Below are positions 1 through 6,678 of a stretch of DNA of 29,757 bases, piece after piece; positions within the stretch are counted from its first letter, which is position 1; the number at the start of each line of letters is the position of its first letter. This stretch comes from a virus. Below the pieces are notes generated by a model. It was not told the DNA's origin. It worked only from the letters and a program-made list of their open reading frames with translations, and made no database searches. The position numbers and the translations under genes were made by a program. The stretch spans positions 1-29,757 of IMG/VR virus record IMGVR_UViG_3300031711_000021; one strand, given 5' to 3'.

Positions 1-274
1 CCAAGTTGGTGACAGCGACCGCGAATTTTTTCTGGCTTTGCAGCGTCTTCAGATTTGATATAAGTCCACACACCTTGTCCAGTTCGCGGCTGACAATGTA
101 TTCGTCTTCGTCGGCGGCTTCCGCCCACCGTCCAACTTCAGCGGTTGGTTCACGAATTTCCTGAATGCGGTTGAAGTTGTTCCGCACCTCAATTGCCAAT
201 GTCCGCAGTTCGTCGCGGTATTCACACAGCAACGTTACCAGCAATTCGCGTTTGTCGCTTTTGTCCATGGCCAT
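1..274 (-). CDS. Hypothetical protein, partial (3' end outside window)
   Basis: An open frame on the minus strand runs from an ATG at 274 to the left edge without a stop, giving 91 codons of a longer protein. The start overlaps the stop of the upstream gene as TAATG, the same coupling used elsewhere here. A second ATG two codons later (268) is an alternative. The visible part is highly charged, probably helical, and has no cysteine-rich, membrane or catalytic motif that I recognise. It lies last in a run of four small overlapping minus-strand genes, so it is probably co-expressed with them. Function unknown. Confidence 0.7.
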   Translation of the reverse strand, partial: MAMDKSDKRELLVTLLCEYRDELRTLAIEVRNNFNRIQEIREPTAEVGRWAEAADEDEYIVSRELDKVCGLISNLKTLQSQKKFAVAVTNL

Positions 275-642
275 TAGTGCGTCCTGTATTTTGGGCCGGG
301 ACGTATTTCGTCTTCGCGTTCCTGGTGTTCTTCGAATGCTTCGTCGGTTTCGTCTTCATATTCCACGAAGACATAGATGGTTATGGTGCGGCCCCTTTCG
401 TCCAGTTGGTCGAAAGAATTCAGGTAATTGTCGTAGTCGATGCCCTGGGGCATTTCGTCCTTGTCGGTCACGGCGTGAATGCGGCACGGGTGGTCATGGT
501 CGCTTTCGACGTGCCCCATGGTGTGCAGCCACATGGCATTTTGTCCGTTGACCGACGCGCGTAGTATCGTGTCACCGCATGGCAGCCGAATTTTTGTAGT
601 GCCGGTCGCGGGCATGTTTATTCTGCGAATTTTCTGGGTCAT
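274..642 (-). CDS. Hypothetical acidic protein, 122 aa
   Basis: The start is taken at 642 because that ATG overlaps the stop of the upstream gene as ATGA, although the frame stays open further upstream. The protein begins MTQKIRR and has a basic N-terminus. A middle part rich in His and Cys (around residues 40-60, including HTMGHVESDHDHPC) might bind metal. The C-terminal third is strongly acidic (EEHQEREDE). No family is recognised. The gene is the third of four coupled minus-strand genes with no obvious virion role, so it is likely an early or accessory gene. Confidence 0.7.
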   Translation of the reverse strand: MTQKIRRINMPATGTTKIRLPCGDTILRASVNGQNAMWLHTMGHVESDHDHPCRIHAVTDKDEMPQGIDYDNYLNSFDQLDERGRTITIYVFVEYEDETDEAFEEHQEREDEIRPGPKYRTH

Positions 643-1001
643 GTTTCGTCCATGACGGCGTCGATCAGTTTGACGGCGTCGGCCGGTGTCATGTTGTGCA
701 TGTCTTGGTCGCATGGAATGAACAGGTGTAGGGCTTGGTCTGTGTTCAAGTCCAGCAGCTTCTTTGCCTTCCCGAAAATAACGTCATTGCTCATATTCAG
801 CAGTTCTTTTTCCGACTTTCTGCCGAAGGCCATGACGGTCCAGCCTGCCATGCAGGCGGTGGTCTGACAGTGGTGGTCGCTTTGGTCGGGTAAGGCGGTT
901 TCGACAAAGTCCGCCATGTTGAAGCCGACCACCGGCTTGGCTTTGCTTTTCGACAGGGTGACCATTAACTGGCGCAGGACTTTCATGCGTTCGCGGTTCA
1001 C
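639..1001 (-). CDS. Hypothetical protein with CxTxACxAGW motif, 120 aa
   Basis: The gene starts with GTG at 1001, overlapping the preceding stop as GTGA; an ATG five codons later is an alternative start. Around residues 45-55 it carries CQTTACMAGW. A similar short Cys-rich pattern recurs in small phage proteins of unknown function that I know only as hypotheticals. The rest looks helical, with an acidic C-terminus (DAVKLIDAVMDET). It overlaps the next gene by 4 bases. The conserved Cys/Trp motif suggests a small folded domain, but no activity can be assigned. Confidence 0.75.
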   Translation of the reverse strand: MNRERMKVLRQLMVTLSKSKAKPVVGFNMADFVETALPDQSDHHCQTTACMAGWTVMAFGRKSEKELLNMSNDVIFGKAKKLLDLNTDQALHLFIPCDQDMHNMTPADAVKLIDAVMDET

Positions 1002-1207
1002 GACTTCACCTGCTTTCTGGTCACGACCAATTTGCTGGTGACCAGTTCGACGCCGACCAGCTTGTAGGTTGCTTGGTAGCGGCTTTCACCTTCCGATGGG
1101 GCGTTGGTGCTTTTATTCATGACATAGAGTCGTTTGGGGTTGTCGTCATATTCCCGTTCGAACACCGTAATAGCGGCGGGGAATTTCGGTTTTCTTTTCT
1201 TGGGCAT
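998..1207 (-). CDS. Hypothetical small basic protein, 69 aa
   Basis: This is the first gene of the minus-strand block. The ATG at 1207 follows GGAAAGG with a spacing of 8 bases, and a sigma70-like promoter lies just upstream (1233-1261). The product starts MPKKRKPKF and is basic overall. A predicted beta-rich second half (YQATYKLVGVELVTSKLVV) suggests a small barrel or sheet that may contact nucleic acid or protein; this is inference only. No family is recognised. Its stop overlaps the start of the next gene. Confidence 0.7.
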   Translation of the reverse strand: MPKKRKPKFPAAITVFEREYDDNPKRLYVMNKSTNAPSEGESRYQATYKLVGVELVTSKLVVTRKQVKS

Positions 1208-1232
1208 GTCGTGGGCCTTTCCGTGTCAGGCA

Positions 1233-1261
1233 TACATACGTGCGCCATTGGCTACTCGCAA
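1233..1261 (-). promoter_or_regulatory. Sigma70-like promoter of the leftward small-gene block
   Basis: Read on the minus strand, TTGCGA (1261-1256) and TATGTA (1238-1233) are separated by exactly 17 bases. They lie about 30 bases upstream of the first minus-strand gene, which has its own good ribosome binding site. Assigned from consensus similarity only. Confidence 0.5.
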
Positions 1262-1511
1262 GACCTGTTGGTGGCTTTATTTCCTCAGTCCTACCCACCC
1301 AAGGGTGGTGAAGGGCATAGCACCACCTTCCCTGCCAATCCTGTAAAGGAACAGCAGGGTCAGTGGCATATGCCGTTTCACCACCCCTTTCCCAAGGTAT
1401 GGAGCCACAGGCAGGTGCGAAGGGGTATTGCCCGCACCTTGACCAATTCGCACTTGGGTGGACCAACGCCCGTCCAGCCCCAGCTACCCCGTTTGGCTTT
1501 CGCACTAGGGC

Positions 1512-1539
1512 GGGACCTATGCTGCCCACAGTAGGTCCC
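1512..1539. repeat. Perfect 8-bp inverted repeat (stem-loop)
   Basis: GGGACCTA (1512-1519) and TAGGTCCC (1532-1539) are perfectly complementary around a 12-base loop. No T-tract follows on either strand, so an intrinsic terminator is unlikely. It is the strongest single stem in the 1208-1738 gene-free region. Confidence 0.6.
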
Positions 1540-1738
1540 TTGAACTTCATGGCATGCTGCCGTCTTACCCGACCATGCCATTGCTAAACGGAAAGGCTGC
1601 ACGCCGGTTCGACAAAGCCCCAGACGCCGCCGTGTTAGACATACGCACCGCTTCCCCGTTGCGTAATTTTTGGGACTTCAATAGCGTTCTTCCCCACGCG
1701 CGGGTCTGGGCGCGGGCCTGTCGAAGGGCTATGCCAAA

Positions 1739-2521
1739 GTGAAAAACAAGAAAGCACAAACAACGCCTGCTGCCTTTGCCGATATTATTCCCACCACCAC
1801 CGACCCACGGGTTTTCAAAAAACTAGAAGCACTTTGCGCCATAGCAATTGCCGCCAGCAAAAACGACCCAGTGGTGCGCGCTGCCATTGCTTCCCTGAAC
1901 ATAGAAATGCGAACCGTGGCTGGTGAACGTATTGGCCACGACGGTATCGACAACACGGTGTTGTCCCAGCTTCTGAAACGCACCGACCCCAACAAGCCCA
2001 TGGGCCATGTTCCGCCCGCGCCCATGCGGGACCCTATTGACGTCCTGGAACTGAATGGCGTCCTGGAACCTGTCCATGTTTCTGCGGCACGCGGCATGCG
2101 TGACATATGGCAGGCCTTTGGGCGCTGTCTGACCGTGTCGGGCCGTGGCTACGAACGCAGCGGTGGCGGCGTCAAGCGGGCGTCGGCACTTCAACCGCTG
2201 GACGTCATGGGCGAGGAAACGTGGGAATTCTATAAGGAAGTCTTCACGCCCTGGTACAACACGGTCAAAAACCTGACCATTTCGAAGAAGACCACCGGCA
2301 ACGTCAAAGCCTTCGACATTATTTTCCGCATCGTCATTGACGAATATTTCCCCGACGCCGTCGACAGCTTCATGCAATTGGAAAGTGGAACGGCGCTGCG
2401 GGTCATGAAGACCCACCTTGGCCGCTTCTTCGACGCCGCCAACGGTCAGTTCTTCACCACCGACCAGAACACGTCCCAGCGTATGGTTGACGACACCGAC
2501 AAGGTTGCCGTCGCTGCTTAA
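1739..2521 (+). CDS. Hypothetical protein, 260 aa, upstream of ribonucleotide reductase
   Basis: The frame begins with GTG at 1739 (MKNKKAQTT), with GAAGGG about 10 bases upstream; no better ATG lies nearby. The N-terminal half is low in complexity and Ala/Thr-rich. The central part (about residues 115-180), with AARGMRDIWQAFGRCL, GRGYER, MGEETWEFY and FTPWYNTV, looks like a conserved helical domain, and the C-terminus is helical and ends KVAVAA. I do not recognise the family. It is the first gene of the plus-strand block that continues into nrdJ, so it may act in DNA metabolism or early regulation, but this rests on position alone. Confidence 0.8.
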   Translation: MKNKKAQTTPAAFADIIPTTTDPRVFKKLEALCAIAIAASKNDPVVRAAIASLNIEMRTVAGERIGHDGIDNTVLSQLLKRTDPNKPMGHVPPAPMRDPIDVLELNGVLEPVHVSAARGMRDIWQAFGRCLTVSGRGYERSGGGVKRASALQPLDVMGEETWEFYKEVFTPWYNTVKNLTISKKTTGNVKAFDIIFRIVIDEYFPDAVDSFMQLESGTALRVMKTHLGRFFDAANGQFFTTDQNTSQRMVDDTDKVAVAA

Positions 2522-2525
2522 CCCT

Positions 2526-2546
2526 GCTGGGGCGGGGTGCCCCAGC
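2526..2546 (+). terminator. GC-rich hairpin between 260-aa gene and nrdJ (weak terminator or attenuator)
   Basis: GCTGGGGC (2526-2533) pairs with GCCCCAGC (2539-2546) around a 5-base loop, directly after the upstream stop codon. The following bases are not a clean T-tract, so termination may be partial. The hairpin occupies the position of an upstream in-frame GTG (2537), which supports the later nrdJ start at 2582. Confidence 0.4.
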
Positions 2547-2581
2547 GTTGTCTTCCAAAACCAAAAACAGGAAACATAGAC

Positions 2582-4327
2582 ATGCCGCACATTGGCCCCC
2601 GCACCGCCGCCGCCGACAGTCTTCATGCCATGAAGTACCGGGGACCCGGTGAAGACTTCCGCGAAGCCATGAACAGGGTGGCGTTCGGTCTGAAGGACAG
2701 TGACGCGCATTATATGCAGTTCCGCGATATTATTCTTCACCAACGCTTTCTTCCTGCCGGGCGCGTGCAGTCCGCCATTGGTTCGCCAAAAGCCGTGACC
2801 GCGCTGAACTGTTATGTGTCCGGCCCCATTGCCGACAGCTTCGTCCATGGCGAAGGCTGTATCATGGACCGCGCCAAAGAAGCGGCGGCGACCATGCGCA
2901 TGGGTGGCGGCATTGGTTACGATTTTTCGACATTACGTCCACGGGGGGATAATATTCGCAAGCTGGCTTCGCAGTCGACCGGCCCGGTTTCCTTCATGGC
3001 CATTTTCGACGCGGTGTGCCGCGCAACTTCTTCGTCAGGTCACCGCCGTGGTGCGCAAATGGGCGTGCTGCGCGTCGACCACCCCGACATTGTCGAATTC
3101 ATCAATGCCAAGCAAAATACAAACAACCTGACCGGCTTCAATATTTCTATCGCCGTCACCGACGAATTCATGGAAGCGGCGCTGAACGGCAAGGAATTCG
3201 ACCTGCGCTGGAACGGTCAGGTCTACAGCACCATAGACGCGGCGTCCTTGTGGAATTCCATTATGCGTTCAACCTGGGACTGGGCCGAACCGGGCGTGCT
3301 GTTCATTGACCGCATCAATGAAATGAACAACCTTTGGTATTGCGAAAACATTGCGGCGACCAACCCGTGCGCCGAACAACCCCTGCCGCCCTTCGGGGCC
3401 TGCCTGTTGGGGTCCTTCAATTTGGTCCAGTACCTGGAACCCGCGCCGACGCCGCGCCCTGTGGGTGCGCCAGCCTGGGACTTCAACTGGACCCAGTTCA
3501 ACGAAGACATTCCGGCCGTGGTGCGCGCCATGGACAACGTGACCGACCGCAGCAAGTACCCGCTGCCCATGCAGAAGGCCGAAGCCCAGAACAAGCGGCG
3601 CATGGGCCTTGGCTACACCGGCTTGGCCAACGCCGCCGAAGCCCTGGGCTATGTCTATGGGTCTTCGGAATTCCTTCTGTTCACGTCCGGCATTACCAAG
3701 ACCTTGGCCGAACAGGCCTACCACGCCAGCATGAAGCTTGCCGTCGAAAAGGGTGCCTTCCACTTGTTCGACGAGGAAAAATACCCGCAAAGCAAATTCG
3801 TTCAGAAGCTGCCGCTGGAATTGCAAAAGGACATTGCCAAATACGGCATTCGAAATTCCCACCTGACGTCCATTGCCCCCACCGGCACCATTTCCATGAC
3901 AGCCGACAATGTGTCTTCAGGCCTGGAACCGGTCTTTTCCTATTCGACCCAGCGCATGGTGCAGACCCCGAACGGCCCGGTGCTGACCACCATTGACGAC
4001 TACGGCGCGGGCTTCCTTGGCGTGAAGGGCAAAACCGCCGACGAAGTGACGGTGGAAGAACATGTCGCCGTGCTGCGGACGACACAGAATTATGTGGACA
4101 GTTCGGTTTCCAAGACAATCAACATGGACAGCGCCGTCATGTCGTGGTCGGAATTCGAACAGGTCTACAGGGCATGCTGGGAAGGTGGGGCGAAGGGCTG
4201 TTCGACATTCAACAAGTCCGGCAAGCGCATGGCGCTTCTGACGGCGGCCCCGAAAGACGACAAGGAAGAAGAAGTCGAAGGCGAAAGCTGTGTCATTCTG
4301 GAAAATGGCCAGCGTTCCTGCGGTTAA
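2582..4327 (+). CDS. nrdJ: Class II adenosylcobalamin-dependent ribonucleotide reductase
   Basis: The enzyme reduces ribonucleotides to deoxyribonucleotides for phage DNA synthesis, using adenosylcobalamin rather than a NrdB subunit. Start at 2582 (MPHIGPR) follows AGGAAA; an upstream GTG frame starts inside a hairpin. The 581-aa sequence shows the core 10-stranded barrel landmarks: TALNC with C77 (one redox cysteine), NPCAEQPLPP with N261, C263 (thiyl radical site) and E265, FGACLLGSFNL with C274 (second redox cysteine), RRMGLGYTGLAN (339-350), IAPTGTIS (431-438) and KGCSTFNKSGKR near the end. SGHRRGAQMGVLRVDHPDI is typical of class II enzymes. C570 and C580 may serve as the C-terminal shuttle pair. 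It is shorter than many cellular class II enzymes and shows no N-terminal ATP-cone. No nrdB, thioredoxin or glutaredoxin is nearby. Confidence 0.95.
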   Translation: MPHIGPRTAAADSLHAMKYRGPGEDFREAMNRVAFGLKDSDAHYMQFRDIILHQRFLPAGRVQSAIGSPKAVTALNCYVSGPIADSFVHGEGCIMDRAKEAAATMRMGGGIGYDFSTLRPRGDNIRKLASQSTGPVSFMAIFDAVCRATSSSGHRRGAQMGVLRVDHPDIVEFINAKQNTNNLTGFNISIAVTDEFMEAALNGKEFDLRWNGQVYSTIDAASLWNSIMRSTWDWAEPGVLFIDRINEMNNLWYCENIAATNPCAEQPLPPFGACLLGSFNLVQYLEPAPTPRPVGAPAWDFNWTQFNEDIPAVVRAMDNVTDRSKYPLPMQKAEAQNKRRMGLGYTGLANAAEALGYVYGSSEFLLFTSGITKTLAEQAYHASMKLAVEKGAFHLFDEEKYPQSKFVQKLPLELQKDIAKYGIRNSHLTSIAPTGTISMTADNVSSGLEPVFSYSTQRMVQTPNGPVLTTIDDYGAGFLGVKGKTADEVTVEEHVAVLRTTQNYVDSSVSKTINMDSAVMSWSEFEQVYRACWEGGAKGCSTFNKSGKRMALLTAAPKDDKEEEVEGESCVILENGQRSCG

Positions 4328-4356
4328 GTTTTAATCACGTTATTTAGGGGTCTGTC

Positions 4357-4578
4357 ATGTCTACGTCAAAAAAGTTGTATGGTTCCGTCAAGTTCTTTGC
4401 CGAAGGTAAGGGCTATGGTTTCATTGTCCCGGCTGACGGTGGGGCGGACGTCTTCTTTCATATCAAAAATGTAAACGACGGCAAGGCTGCGCCGCCGCAG
4501 AAAGAAGACAAGGTGTCGTACACCATTGTTACGGGCAAGCGCGGTCCCGAAGCAGGCGACGTCAGTATCATTGCCTGA
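4357..4578 (+). CDS. Cold-shock domain protein (CspA family)
   Basis: The 73-residue product is a complete cold-shock domain, a small OB-fold that binds single-stranded RNA or DNA. RNP1 is KGYGFI (18-23) and RNP2 is VFFHI (32-36). GSVKFF (9-14) forms the usual first strand with its aromatic residues. The ATG at 4357 follows TTTAGGGG at good spacing. It lies 29 bases after nrdJ and is followed at once by a strong intrinsic terminator, so nrdJ and this gene probably share a transcript. Phage copies of this family are known; a role as RNA chaperone during infection is inferred. Confidence 0.95.
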   Translation: MSTSKKLYGSVKFFAEGKGYGFIVPADGGADVFFHIKNVNDGKAAPPQKEDKVSYTIVTGKRGPEAGDVSIIA

Positions 4579-4588
4579 AATTGCTTCC

Positions 4589-4626
4589 ACCCTGTGCCTG
4601 TGTATGTATAGGCACAGGGTTTCTTT
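4589..4626 (+). terminator. Intrinsic terminator after the cold-shock gene
   Basis: ACCCTGTGCCT (4589-4599) and AGGCACAGGGT (4610-4620) form a perfect 11-bp stem with a 10-base loop, followed by TTTCTTT. It lies about 10 bases after the stop codon of the cold-shock gene. Confidence 0.9.
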
Positions 4627-4650
4627 CCCCCAACAGAAAAGGCGCAGCAT

Positions 4651-5133
4651 ATGCCCGACAAGTCGACCCTTTTCAGCGGCGGGTTCGTTACCGCTTACTT
4701 GCTTTTGATATTCATTGGCTGGCTTATTATTGGCCCGCTTTCGAAAAGCTATAGGGAACTCAGGCGGAAACCCGGACGCCCGTATTCCCTGGTCATTCAC
4801 TTCGGGAAGGGACTTCAAAAAATGCTGACAATCAATAGCGACAGCCCCGGTTCGGCTGCAACACTGAACGCCACGGACCGTCATGGCGTTAACCGTGCCC
4901 TGGTGGGCGTGCCCGCCTGGAAGTCTTCGGACGAAAGCATTGCCACCGTGACGCCTGCTGCGGACGGCCTGTCCGCCTTGGTCGTTCCCGTGGCCAAAGG
5001 CGAATGCGACATTACCGTTACCGCCGAAGGCGACCCGACCCCCGGCGTCGACACGCTGACCGGCGTCGGCCATGTCGTCGTCACCGACCCGGAAGCTTCG
5101 CAGCTTTCCGTTTCCTTCGGGCCGCCCCAGTAA
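4651..5133 (+). CDS. Ig-like domain protein with possible N-terminal membrane anchor
   Basis: The 160-aa frame starts at 4651 (AAAAGG upstream). It has a hydrophobic stretch at about residues 10-30 (VTAYLLLIFIGWLIIG), then a basic linker, then a beta-rich domain from about residue 58. WKSSDESIATVTP, DGLSALVVPVAKGECDITVTAEG and a C-terminal VSFGPPQ match bacterial Ig-like (Big_2 type) domains common on phage virions. A second ATG at 4822 has a stronger ribosome binding site (GGGAAGGGA, 10 bases upstream) and would make a 103-aa soluble Ig-like protein without the anchor. Both products are possible. The gene sits between two strong terminators, so it may be transcribed by read-through or by its own unseen promoter. 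Confidence 0.75.
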   Translation: MPDKSTLFSGGFVTAYLLLIFIGWLIIGPLSKSYRELRRKPGRPYSLVIHFGKGLQKMLTINSDSPGSAATLNATDRHGVNRALVGVPAWKSSDESIATVTPAADGLSALVVPVAKGECDITVTAEGDPTPGVDTLTGVGHVVVTDPEASQLSVSFGPPQ

Positions 5134-5159
5134 CTCTGGGTGACCTGTTGCGTATGACT

Positions 5160-5187
5160 AAGGGCGGCCGGTGTGGCCGCCCTTTTT
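5160..5187 (+). terminator. Intrinsic terminator after the Ig-like protein gene
   Basis: AAGGGCGGCC (5160-5169) and GGCCGCCCTT (5175-5184) form a perfect 10-bp stem with a 5-base loop, followed by TTT (five T in a row counting the stem end). It follows the 5133 stop by 26 bases. Confidence 0.9.
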
Positions 5188-5199
5188 CATTGGTGGGTT

Positions 5200-5415
5200 A
5201 TGGGTTACGAAATTCAGGTCGCTGGGGGCATAATTTTTATAACCGGCCTTTGTCTTATGCTTATTGGCACAGCGTTTTCTTGCCTTATGGCAGGCTTCAC
5301 ACACGAACTGGAATTGGAAGGTATACCCGCCAGCCTGCTTTACATTGGCCTATTCTTGGGCAGCGTCGGTATTGTAATCGTATTTATAAGTTATGCGTTC
5401 GGGGCACCGCAATGA
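5200..5415 (+). CDS. Small two-helix membrane protein, 71 aa
   Basis: The start at 5200 (MGYEIQVAGG) is preferred because the frame's earlier GTG lies inside the terminator stem. The upstream GGTGGG is only a modest ribosome binding site. Two hydrophobic segments, about residues 7-29 (IIFITGLCLMLIGTAF) and 45-66 (SLLYIGLFLGSVGIVIVFI), flank a short acidic loop (ELELEG), giving a hairpin in the inner membrane. No family is recognised. The gene is coupled to the DUF1643 gene by an ATGA overlap. Being far from the lysis cassette, it is not an obvious holin, although its topology would fit one. Confidence 0.7.
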   Translation: MGYEIQVAGGIIFITGLCLMLIGTAFSCLMAGFTHELELEGIPASLLYIGLFLGSVGIVIVFISYAFGAPQ

Positions 5416-5924
5416 CATTCTTCAGGCCCTATACCAGGACAGCCAAGCTTTCCGAAAATGGCGTCTACCGGCATTTGCTTGTCAGGGAATGGGACGTCGA
5501 AAACCGTAAAAGTGCTTGCTTTATCATGTTGAACCCTTCGACTGCCGACGCCACCAAGGACGACCCCACCATTCGCAAATGTATCAAGTTCGCAAGGGCC
5601 TGGGGCTGCGGCCGGTTATTGGTCGTCAACCTGTTCGACGTGCGCGCCACCAAGCCGTGGTTTATGAAGAAGCACCCAGAACCCGTCAGCGACGTTAACG
5701 ACTCTTATGTGCTGCTTATGGCGCAGAAAGCTTTCCATAATGGCGGGCTAGTGGTTTGCGCCTGGGGCATGCACGGCACCCACCAGGACCGCAACAAGAC
5801 CGTCTTGGACATGCTGACCGGCGCAGGCATAACGCTGCATGCTTTGCGCCTGTCGAATTCGGGGCAGCCCTACCACCCGCTATACCAGCCGGACGACGCC
5901 AAGCCTTTCGTGTGGACGCCATAA
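5412..5924 (+). CDS. DUF1643 family protein
   Basis: The 170-aa product matches the DUF1643 pattern. It has YRHLLVREWD near the start, IMLNPSTADA with NPSTAD at 41-46, DDPTIRKC, a VVNLFDVRAT segment, a VVCAWG strand, and a closing G-P-HPLY motif. The family is widespread in bacteria and phages and has no established biochemical activity. The ATG at 5412 overlaps the preceding stop as ATGA, which settles the start although the frame is open far upstream. It is the last plus-strand gene before a convergent boundary. Confidence 0.9.
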   Translation: MTFFRPYTRTAKLSENGVYRHLLVREWDVENRKSACFIMLNPSTADATKDDPTIRKCIKFARAWGCGRLLVVNLFDVRATKPWFMKKHPEPVSDVNDSYVLLMAQKAFHNGGLVVCAWGMHGTHQDRNKTVLDMLTGAGITLHALRLSNSGQPYHPLYQPDDAKPFVWTP

Positions 5925-5950
5925 AAAAGACCACCCCCGAAGGGGTGGCC
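5923..5950 (-). terminator. Intrinsic terminator of the leftward late block (UUCG tetraloop)
   Basis: On the minus strand, CCACCCC-TTCG-GGGGTGG (stem arms 5948-5942 and 5937-5931, extended by flanking pairs) is capped by the very stable UUCG loop and followed by TTTTTT (5928-5923). It ends transcription of the lysis/tail block. It overlaps the stop codon of the convergent DUF1643 gene. On the plus strand there is no following T-tract. Confidence 0.9.
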
Positions 5951-5995
5951 AAGTAATGTCGGCGTGAAGGCGAAAAAACACCGACACTGGGAAGA

Positions 5996-6232
5996 CTATT
6001 TACAGAGCTTACGGACCTTCACATAATCTTCCAGCCATTTCTGGCTGTGCGGTCCGTCCGCGTCCAATTCGAAAAGCAGGTCCGTCTGTTCCTTCGTGGA
6101 ATAGACGGGCAGCGCGGCGCAGTCCAATTTCTTGACGACCGGCGTTGGCGGGTCAGGAATGAAGTGGGCCACGGCCGAAATACAGCCCGACAGCACCAAG
6201 CAGACCAGAACGGCAAGCGTGGCGTATTTCAT
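5996..6232 (-). CDS. Small lipoprotein, possible outer-membrane spanin
   Basis: The 78-aa product starts MKYATLAVLVCLVLSGC, a signal peptide ending in a lipobox (VLSGC) with the lipidated cysteine at about residue 17. The mature part is about 60 residues, with a short proline-rich piece (IPDPPTPV) near the lipid anchor and a charged C-terminus. Small lipoproteins at the end of lysis cassettes are often o-spanins (Rz1-like), which help disrupt the outer membrane. Here no partner i-spanin is obvious, so that role is tentative. The start overlaps the putative holin stop (ATGA). It is the last gene before the block terminator. Confidence 0.8.
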   Translation of the reverse strand: MKYATLAVLVCLVLSGCISAVAHFIPDPPTPVVKKLDCAALPVYSTKEQTDLLFELDADGPHSQKWLEDYVKVRKLCK

Positions 6233-6666
6233 GACTGTCCCGTGACCAGCACGTCCTTTAGCTGCGCAAGGGCTTCAGGTGTGCCGGACGGCGCGGAAAT
6301 TTGCTTCGTCGCCGCCTTCACTTCCTTGATAAGTGTATTCGAATTGGCGGCATGAACTGAACCGGTCAGCGCCACAATATTCATTTTGGCGTCAACCGTG
6401 TCGGCGTCGATCATGGAATACAAAGCGCTGCCGACCGACAGAATAAGTCCACCCGCCGCAGCAGACAAAACCCCGGCAATGGTCGCGGCATTCGAGTCCG
6501 GCAGACTGGTGACGTGTAGGTGCAGGTACTGGTAGGTGTTCACCAGCACGAAGGTGCCAGCGCCCTGGGAAGCCCAGCGAAGCCACTTCATAAGCTTCGC
6601 TTTGATAACCGGGTTGCAAAGCCAGTTCTTGATAAACGTCGGAACTAGCGCAGAAAGTAGTGTCAT
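6229..6666 (-). CDS. Putative holin, 145 aa
   Basis: Two hydrophobic segments are visible, about residues 32-53 (GAGTFVLVNTYQYLHLHV) and 60-86 (ATIAGVLSAAAGGLILSVG). They follow a basic amphipathic N-terminus (KAKLMKWLRW), and a soluble C-terminal tail of about 55 residues follows them. This layout and the position within the lysis region fit phage holins of the Pam3-gp28 type, which permeabilise the inner membrane so that the muramidase can reach peptidoglycan. The ATG at 6666 follows GGGGG. The assignment rests on topology and context, not on a diagnostic motif. Confidence 0.65.
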   Translation of the reverse strand: MTLLSALVPTFIKNWLCNPVIKAKLMKWLRWASQGAGTFVLVNTYQYLHLHVTSLPDSNAATIAGVLSAAAGGLILSVGSALYSMIDADTVDAKMNIVALTGSVHAANSNTLIKEVKAATKQISAPSGTPEALAQLKDVLVTGQS

Positions 6667-6678
6667 GGTTTTACCCCC

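Larger units (their letters stand above)
1208..1738. other. Gene-free intergenic region rich in stem-loops
   Basis: No convincing gene is found between the divergent blocks. The left end holds the minus-strand promoter. The rest contains several inverted repeats on the plus strand. CCACCC/GGGTGG (1295-1300/1303-1308) competes with GGTGGTG/CACCACC (1304-1310/1321-1327). CCCTGC pairs with GCAGGG (1330-1335/1354-1359). GGCATATGCC is a perfect palindrome (1365-1374). AGGTGCG can pair with either CGCACCT (1433-1439) or, with one G-U pair, a downstream TTCGCACTT (1447-1455). GGGACCTA/TAGGTCCC (1512-1519/1532-1539) and ATGGCAT/ATGCCAT (1549-1555/1575-1581) follow. This could be a structured leader of the 1739 gene, a noncoding RNA, or an origin-like region. 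A 62-codon frame at 1554-1742 is only weakly supported. Confidence 0.55.

Noticed and set aside
1073-1534. 153-codon plus-strand frame across the small-gene block and the gene-free region
   Set aside because: Starts antisense to a coupled minus-strand gene, has low-complexity His/Pro/Arg content and no start signals.
1606-1612. GGTTCGA resembling a tRNA T-loop
   Set aside because: The flanking bases do not form a T-stem, and no acceptor, D or anticodon arm could be found.
1554-1742. 62-codon plus-strand frame whose stop overlaps the 1739 gene start as GTGA
   Set aside because: The overlap fits this genome's habit, but no ribosome binding site is near the ATG, rare codons (CTA, TTA, ATA, CGA, AGG) are frequent, and the frame runs through a stem-loop. 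Kept only as a possibility.
1823-2848. 341-codon minus-strand frame
   Set aside because: Antisense to the 260-aa gene and nrdJ; a shadow of high-GC coding sequence with no signals of its own.
4366-5073. 235-codon minus-strand frame
   Set aside because: Crosses the cold-shock gene, a strong plus-strand terminator and the Ig-like gene in antisense.
5957-5986. Inverted repeat TGTCGG/CCGACA beside the late-block terminator
   Set aside because: A 6-bp stem with an 18-base loop is weak, and the adjacent UUCG terminator already explains the region.
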